NCBI GenBank assembly: GCA_937900875.1
Contig: CALCGD010000165.1
Location: 1-45,337 of the forward strand
Source: an uncultured Flavobacteriales bacterium
GTDB taxonomy: Bacteria; Bacteroidota; Bacteroidia; UBA10329
DNA length: 45,337 nucleotides
Reading direction: 5' to 3'
Shown here piece by piece: positions 43,869-45,337 of the stretch. The notes under the pieces were generated by a model, which was given only the letters and a program-made list of their open reading frames with translations, searched no databases and was not told where the DNA came from. Every line of letters begins with the position of its first letter. Position 1 is the stretch's first letter. Made by a program: the position numbers and the translations under genes.

Positions 43869-45323
43869 ATGCATATTTTTGAGCCAATGTCAAAACCTGG
43901 TGTCGATCAGCTTTCTCTTCCGCTCACGCAATTCGCAATTGTAGACATAGAAACTACAGGCACCATTCATGACGGGAAAATCACGGAGATTGCCATCATT
44001 ATTCATGATGGAACAAAAGAGATTGAACGCTTTACAACGTTACTCAACCCTCAACGCAAAATAGACAGATTTGTAGTTAAACTAACGGGCATTACAGACC
44101 AAATGGTAGCCGATGCTCCACTGTTTGAAGAACACGCAGATCGCATTTTTGAAATGACCAAGGACCGAGTGTTTGTAGCACACAACGTATCGTTCGATTA
44201 CGGTTTTTTGAAGAAGGAATTTGGTGCGATAAACGTGGCGTTTAAGCGCGAAATGCTGGACACGATAGACATCTGTCGAAGAATAATTCCGGGGCTGCCA
44301 TCTTACAGTTTAGGGAAACTTTGTGCTTCACTTGGCATTGAAATGGACAGTCATCACCGTGCGTTAGACGATACGGCTGCTACTGCCACACTTTTTCAAC
44401 GCTTATTTCAGAAAGACCCGACAACGGTTTTCAGTCGCATAAAACCAGATATGCCAGATGTTCGGATTCCTCCAAATCTTCCTGCATCTGAACTAGAAAA
44501 CATACCCACAGGCGCAGGCGTTTATTATTTCTATGATGGAGATGATGAGATTCTTTATGTGGGAAAAAGCATCAATATTAAGAAGCGCGTACTCAGTCAT
44601 TTTCATCCAAAGGAGAAAAAGAAATGGGCAGAACTTTGGAAGGCTGTTCATTCCATTTCGTTTGAAGAAACGGGCAGCGAGTTGGTAGCACTTCTTTTAG
44701 AATCTCAAGAAATAAAGAAGCTTCAACCGCCTATAAATTCAGCACAAAAAAGGCCTTATTTTCCGTATGGTGTGTACGAATCTACTGACGAAAGCGGGTA
44801 CATTAATTTGACCCTCAAGCGGAAAGATAAATTGGAAGGACAACCACTAGTTGAGGTAAGAAGTTACTTTGAAGGGAAAAGATTATTGCTGCGCCAAGCC
44901 AAGAAACACGAATTATGTCAATGTCTTTTAGGATTGCATAATCTGAAAGGAAATTGTTTCCAGTATCAGATAAAAAGTTGTCGTGGAACCAAAATGGGTC
45001 TCGAAACCGCGCTGGAGTATAATGTGCGCCTAAACGAAGCAAAAAAATCACTTGGCATGACCATGAATAACACCTTGGTTATTGGAACAGGAAGAACGCA
45101 ACAAGAGTATTCTTTGGTTCAAGTTGAAGACGGTAAATACATAGGCTATGGCTTTATTGAAAAAGACGAAGCCAACCAGCCGCTTGAATTAGTTTTAGAA
45201 CACATTCGTTCTCAAAACGACAATCCAGATACCCGAAAAATTATTCAGAATTACCTCAGCAAAAACAAGCGAGATAAGGTTTTGGAGTACAAAAAAAGTC
45301 CCGACCAAGGCCGGGACTTTTAA
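43869..45323 (+). CDS. DnaQ-like 3'-5' exonuclease fused to GIY-YIG (UvrC N-terminal-like) nuclease
   Basis: 484 residues from MHIFEPMSKPG. The longer reading from 43776 adds 31 residues that run back into the repeat array and look non-native. The exonuclease domain (about 15-185) has FAIVDIETTG, VFVAHNVSFDYGFLKKEF and the HxAxxD motif HHRALDDTAAT, so it is DEDDh type. The GIY-YIG domain (about 215-300) reads PTGAGVYYFYDGDDEILYVGKSINIKKRVLSHF. The C-terminal region contains Cys-rich KKHELCQCLLGLHNLKGNCFQYQIKSCRG, as in Cho/UvrC relatives. A role in DNA repair is likely. A possible promoter (TTG 43855, TATTTTTG 43874-43881) would place transcription start at the second Met (43887), implying a leaderless start there. 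Confidence 0.9.
   Translation: MHIFEPMSKPGVDQLSLPLTQFAIVDIETTGTIHDGKITEIAIIIHDGTKEIERFTTLLNPQRKIDRFVVKLTGITDQMVADAPLFEEHADRIFEMTKDRVFVAHNVSFDYGFLKKEFGAINVAFKREMLDTIDICRRIIPGLPSYSLGKLCASLGIEMDSHHRALDDTAATATLFQRLFQKDPTTVFSRIKPDMPDVRIPPNLPASELENIPTGAGVYYFYDGDDEILYVGKSINIKKRVLSHFHPKEKKKWAELWKAVHSISFEETGSELVALLLESQEIKKLQPPINSAQKRPYFPYGVYESTDESGYINLTLKRKDKLEGQPLVEVRSYFEGKRLLLRQAKKHELCQCLLGLHNLKGNCFQYQIKSCRGTKMGLETALEYNVRLNEAKKSLGMTMNNTLVIGTGRTQQEYSLVQVEDGKYIGYGFIEKDEANQPLELVLEHIRSQNDNPDTRKIIQNYLSKNKRDKVLEYKKSPDQGRDF
45294..45321 (+). terminator. Intrinsic terminator overlapping the stop codon of the exonuclease/GIY-YIG gene
   Basis: AAAAGTCCCG (45294-45303) pairs with CGGGACTTTT (45312-45321), loop ACCAAGGC. 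The T run ends within the TAA stop (45321-45323), so the hairpin encodes the last residues KSPDQGRDF. With seven A's on the left arm it could also work on the minus strand. Confidence 0.88.
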
Positions 45324-45337
45324 CAACTATAGTGGCG

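Overview
The window reads as chromosomal DNA of a Bacteroidota bacterium, most likely Flavobacteriales. The evidence is several secreted proteins with type IX secretion (T9SS) C-terminal domains, both sorting type A and the gliding-motility-associated CHU_C type; promoters of the Bacteroidota form TTG-N(about 20)-TAnnTTTG; a DUF4290 gene next to murA; an atpD-atpC pair apart from the other ATP synthase genes; a bacterial GGGPS-type enzyme; and a SusC-like TonB-dependent receptor. Coding density is high. I found no rRNA, tRNA, insertion sequence, CRISPR array or integrase.

Left part (1-13431). A fibre-like protein is cut by the left edge. It is followed by a PhoD-like phosphatase and a divergent secreted alpha/beta hydrolase. 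Next is a minus-strand block, probably one transcription unit: grpE-dnaJ-ABC ATPase-ABC permease-Ppx/GppA phosphatase-sigma54-type response regulator. Then come a TlpA-like thioredoxin, murA with DUF4290, and ahcY. Clear terminators follow tlpA and ahcY, and ahcY has a clear promoter.

Middle (13441-29805). Three large secreted proteins lie head to tail on the minus strand. Two are tandem paralogues with an N-terminal beta-helix-like region, about 300 residues of collagen-like glycine repeats and PKD domains. The third is a seven-bladed FG-GAP/ASPIC protein. Facing away is a plus-strand operon: GGGPS, a thiamine-binding MTH1187/YkoF-like protein, a PnuC-type transporter, a NadR-like P-loop kinase, an AtoE-type carrier and an Nramp-like carrier. 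It ends at a TonB receptor whose leader is a TPP riboswitch. The cluster reads as thiamine salvage with two unexplained carriers inside it.

Right part (29829-45337). This holds ogt, a small secreted protein, an LRR protein, ribF, atpD-atpC, an esterase-like protein and a MazG-like pyrophosphohydrolase. Then comes a tight six-gene operon (35464-43030): two lipoproteins, a Tat-exported DUF1501-like protein, a cytochrome-c-like lipoprotein with a CX4CH motif, another lipoprotein and an 1160-residue CHU_C surface protein. It resembles a split version of the planctomycete PSCyt1/DUF1549/DUF1553-DUF1501 gene set and is the best candidate here for an undescribed system. After dtd lies a 380-base non-genic stretch containing a degenerate tandem repeat with an exact 21-bp period. 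The window ends with a DnaQ-like exonuclease/GIY-YIG fusion whose terminator overlaps its own stop codon.

The most notable signals are the TPP aptamer whose P1 helix contains the AUG, the 21-bp array, the split DUF1501-type operon, the Nramp homologue without the DPGN metal site, and MurA with Asp in place of the fosfomycin-target Cys.
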